Below, in pieces: positions 6,565 to 7,674 of a stretch of 7,674 nt of DNA. Within the stretch, counting starts at the first letter, position 1, and the number at the start of each line of letters is the position of its first letter. Source of the stretch: JALYNX01 sp964608055 (GTDB taxonomy: Bacteria > Actinomycetota > Acidimicrobiia > Spongiisociales > ZC4RG35). The notes under the pieces are model-generated. The model worked only from the letters and a program-made list of their open reading frames with translations, searched no databases and was not told where the DNA came from. The DNA lies in assembly GCA_964608055.1 (NCBI GenBank), contig CAZSMJ010000094.1:1-7674 (forward strand), given 5' to 3'. Position numbers and translations under genes: made by a program.

Positions 6565-7055
6565 TTCTCCAACCCTGGGTTCTCGGGCACCGTTGCCAGC
6601 CAATCCTGGAGACGGTCCATGTCATGCATCATGGCGCCCATCTTGAGCTCGGAGTACTCATACTCCGGCGACCAGAACAAGGCGTCGAACGGGCAGACCT
6701 CGACACAGATCCCGCAATACATGCAAAGGGCATAGTCGATGTCGAACCGGTCGAGCGTGGCACGGACTTTGATCCGGCCTCCGGGAGTCGAAGGTGGCTG
6801 TTCCTCCTTGTGTCCCTCGATGTAGATGCACCAATCGGGACAGTTGCGAGCACAGAGCATGCAGACGGTGCACGCTTCCTGGTCGAGGGCGATCACGCCA
6901 CGCGCCCTTGGGACCGGTGTTTCCTTGACCTTTGGGTAGTTGACCGTGGCCAGGTGGGACTTAGGCAGGAAGATCGTCTTGAACATCGTGGACAGGGTCA
7001 CCCAGAGCCCCTTGACCATGCCCCCGCCCGGCAACTTTCGAGCCGTGTCAGTCAT
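6561..7055 (-). CDS. nuoI: NADH-quinone oxidoreductase subunit I, 2x[4Fe-4S] ferredoxin-like subunit
   Basis: Encodes the peripheral-arm iron-sulfur subunit (TYKY homologue) that carries clusters N6a and N6b and passes electrons to N2 near the quinone site. From ATG at 7055-7053 it is 164 aa. Two complete ferredoxin motifs are visible: Cys62, 65, 68 with Cys72-Pro (ACTVCMLCARNCP) and Cys111, 114, 117 with Cys121-Pro (CMYCGICVEVCP). An extra Cys76 lies nearby. The N-terminal amphipathic stretch (about 13-33, MVKGLWVTLSTMFKTIFLP) is the usual membrane-docking helix. The chosen start overlaps the nuoH stop as TGATG. A second ATG at codon 13, preceded by a G-rich run, is an alternative. The open frame extends to 7169, but that part lies within nuoH and is not used. 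The stop overlaps the nuoJ start. Confidence 0.97.
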   Translation of the reverse strand: MTDTARKLPGGGMVKGLWVTLSTMFKTIFLPKSHLATVNYPKVKETPVPRARGVIALDQEACTVCMLCARNCPDWCIYIEGHKEEQPPSTPGGRIKVRATLDRFDIDYALCMYCGICVEVCPFDALFWSPEYEYSELKMGAMMHDMDRLQDWLATVPENPGLEK

Positions 7056-7674
7056 CAGAGAAAAACCTTGAACACAGCGGTGACGGCGATGTTGAGCAAC
7101 GCCAACGGGATCAGCCACTTCCAGGCAAGAGCCTGCAACTGGTCCTCGCGGAATCGGGGGAAAGTCCAACGGAACCAGATCATGGTGAAGACGAGCAGGA
7201 AGACTTTGGCCATGAGGATCACGGGCCCGGCGAATTCGAGAACCGATTCGGGGATGCCCGGGAGCCAGTAGCCACCGAGGAACAGAGTGACGGCGATCGC
7301 CGACAACGTGAACATGCTGGCGAACTCGGCAAGGAAAAAGAATAGGAAACGGAAGCCGGAATACTCGGTGAGATATCCCATGACCAGTTCGGATTCCGCG
7401 ATTGGCATATCGAACGGGATGCGGCTGAGCTCGGCGAGGGCAGCGATCATGAAGATGGCGAAGCCGACGAACTGGAAGATGACGAACGGGTAGCCGGCCT
7501 CGATCTGCGCCCGGACGATCCCTTCCATGCTCATCGTCCCCGCCAGGATGACCGACCCGACCACTGCGAGGATCAGGGGCAGCTCATAGGCGATGAGCTG
7601 GCCGGCGGCGCGGATGCCTCCCATCAGCGAGTACTTGTTGGCCGAGGACCATCCGGCCATGAGGATCCCGATGG
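7055..7674 (-). CDS. nuoH: NADH-quinone oxidoreductase subunit H, C-terminal part
   Basis: The frame is open to the window edge, so the start is missing; 205 C-terminal residues are seen of a family usually 325 aa or more. NuoH (ND1 homologue) forms the quinone cavity and the first part of the proton path. Diagnostic blocks are GILMAGWSSANKYSLMGGIRAAGQ at the left end of the fragment (the family motif has WSSNNKYS), then the AALAELSRIPFDMPIAESELV loop and LTEYSGFRFLFFFLAEF. The FRWTFPRFREDQL block near the C-terminus is also a family signature. In the acidic cytoplasmic loop, Asp, Glu and Glu equivalent to E. coli D213, E218 and E220 are kept and the later Glu (E228) is kept, but the E216 position is Ile (fragment residue 91). 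The stop TGA at 7057-7055 shares one base with the nuoI ATG. Confidence 0.97.
   Translation of the reverse strand, partial: IGILMAGWSSANKYSLMGGIRAAGQLIAYELPLILAVVGSVILAGTMSMEGIVRAQIEAGYPFVIFQFVGFAIFMIAALAELSRIPFDMPIAESELVMGYLTEYSGFRFLFFFLAEFASMFTLSAIAVTLFLGGYWLPGIPESVLEFAGPVILMAKVFLLVFTMIWFRWTFPRFREDQLQALAWKWLIPLALLNIAVTAVFKVFL

Noticed and set aside
6565..6603. Upstream ATG for NuoJ, 13 codons earlier
   Set aside because: It would overlap nuoI further, while the ATGA overlap with GGAG upstream at 6564 is the usual arrangement and gives a normal NuoJ length.
7056..7169. N-terminal extension of NuoI to an upstream start
   Set aside because: The extra 38 codons lie inside nuoH in another frame and do not resemble NuoI. 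ATG at 7055 fits the family length and the TGATG junction.

Overview
The window is ordinary-looking core metabolism from a GC-rich bacterium. It holds the distal half of a nuo operon (proton-translocating NADH:quinone oxidoreductase, respiratory complex I), all on the minus strand in the canonical order nuoH (3' part only), nuoI, nuoJ, nuoK, nuoL, nuoM, nuoN. At the left edge is the 3' end of an unrelated, convergent plus-strand gene for an FtsX/MacB-type ABC transporter permease. Composition, frequent GTG starts (nuoK, nuoL, nuoN), the C-terminal signature of the permease and the NuoH loop sequence suggest Actinomycetota (perhaps an Acidimicrobiia-like lineage). That placement is inference from remembered family features, not from a search.

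Layout, right to left in transcription order: nuoH (7674-7055, start outside) touches nuoI through TGATG; nuoI (7055-6561) overlaps nuoJ through ATGA; nuoJ (6564-6013) is 13 nt from nuoK (5999-5694). A 145-nt gap follows, almost filled by a 119-bp compound palindromic repeat (5564-5682). Then come nuoL (5548-3521), a 15-nt gap, nuoM (3505-1886), a 136-nt spacer of unknown role, and nuoN (1749-268). The nuoN stop lies 11 nt from the stop of the convergent permease gene. No promoter or clear intrinsic terminator was recognised; the operon promoter should lie upstream of nuoA, outside the window.

The genes encode one machine. NuoI carries two [4Fe-4S] clusters (N6a/N6b) that pass electrons toward the quinone site formed partly by NuoH. 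NuoH, J and K link the quinone cavity to the antiporter-like subunits NuoN, NuoM and NuoL, which form the proton-pumping arm. The key charged residues of the channels (Glu on TM5, Lys on TM7, Lys/His on TM8, Lys/Glu on TM12) are present, so the complex should be functional.

The main non-routine item is the repeat between nuoK and nuoL: two 28-bp arms in inverted orientation, each itself a G/C-run hairpin, around a third perfect hairpin. It ends only 15 nt from the nuoL start codon. It resembles a dispersed REP/MITE-like element, but one copy in one window cannot prove that. No undescribed multi-gene system was found here.
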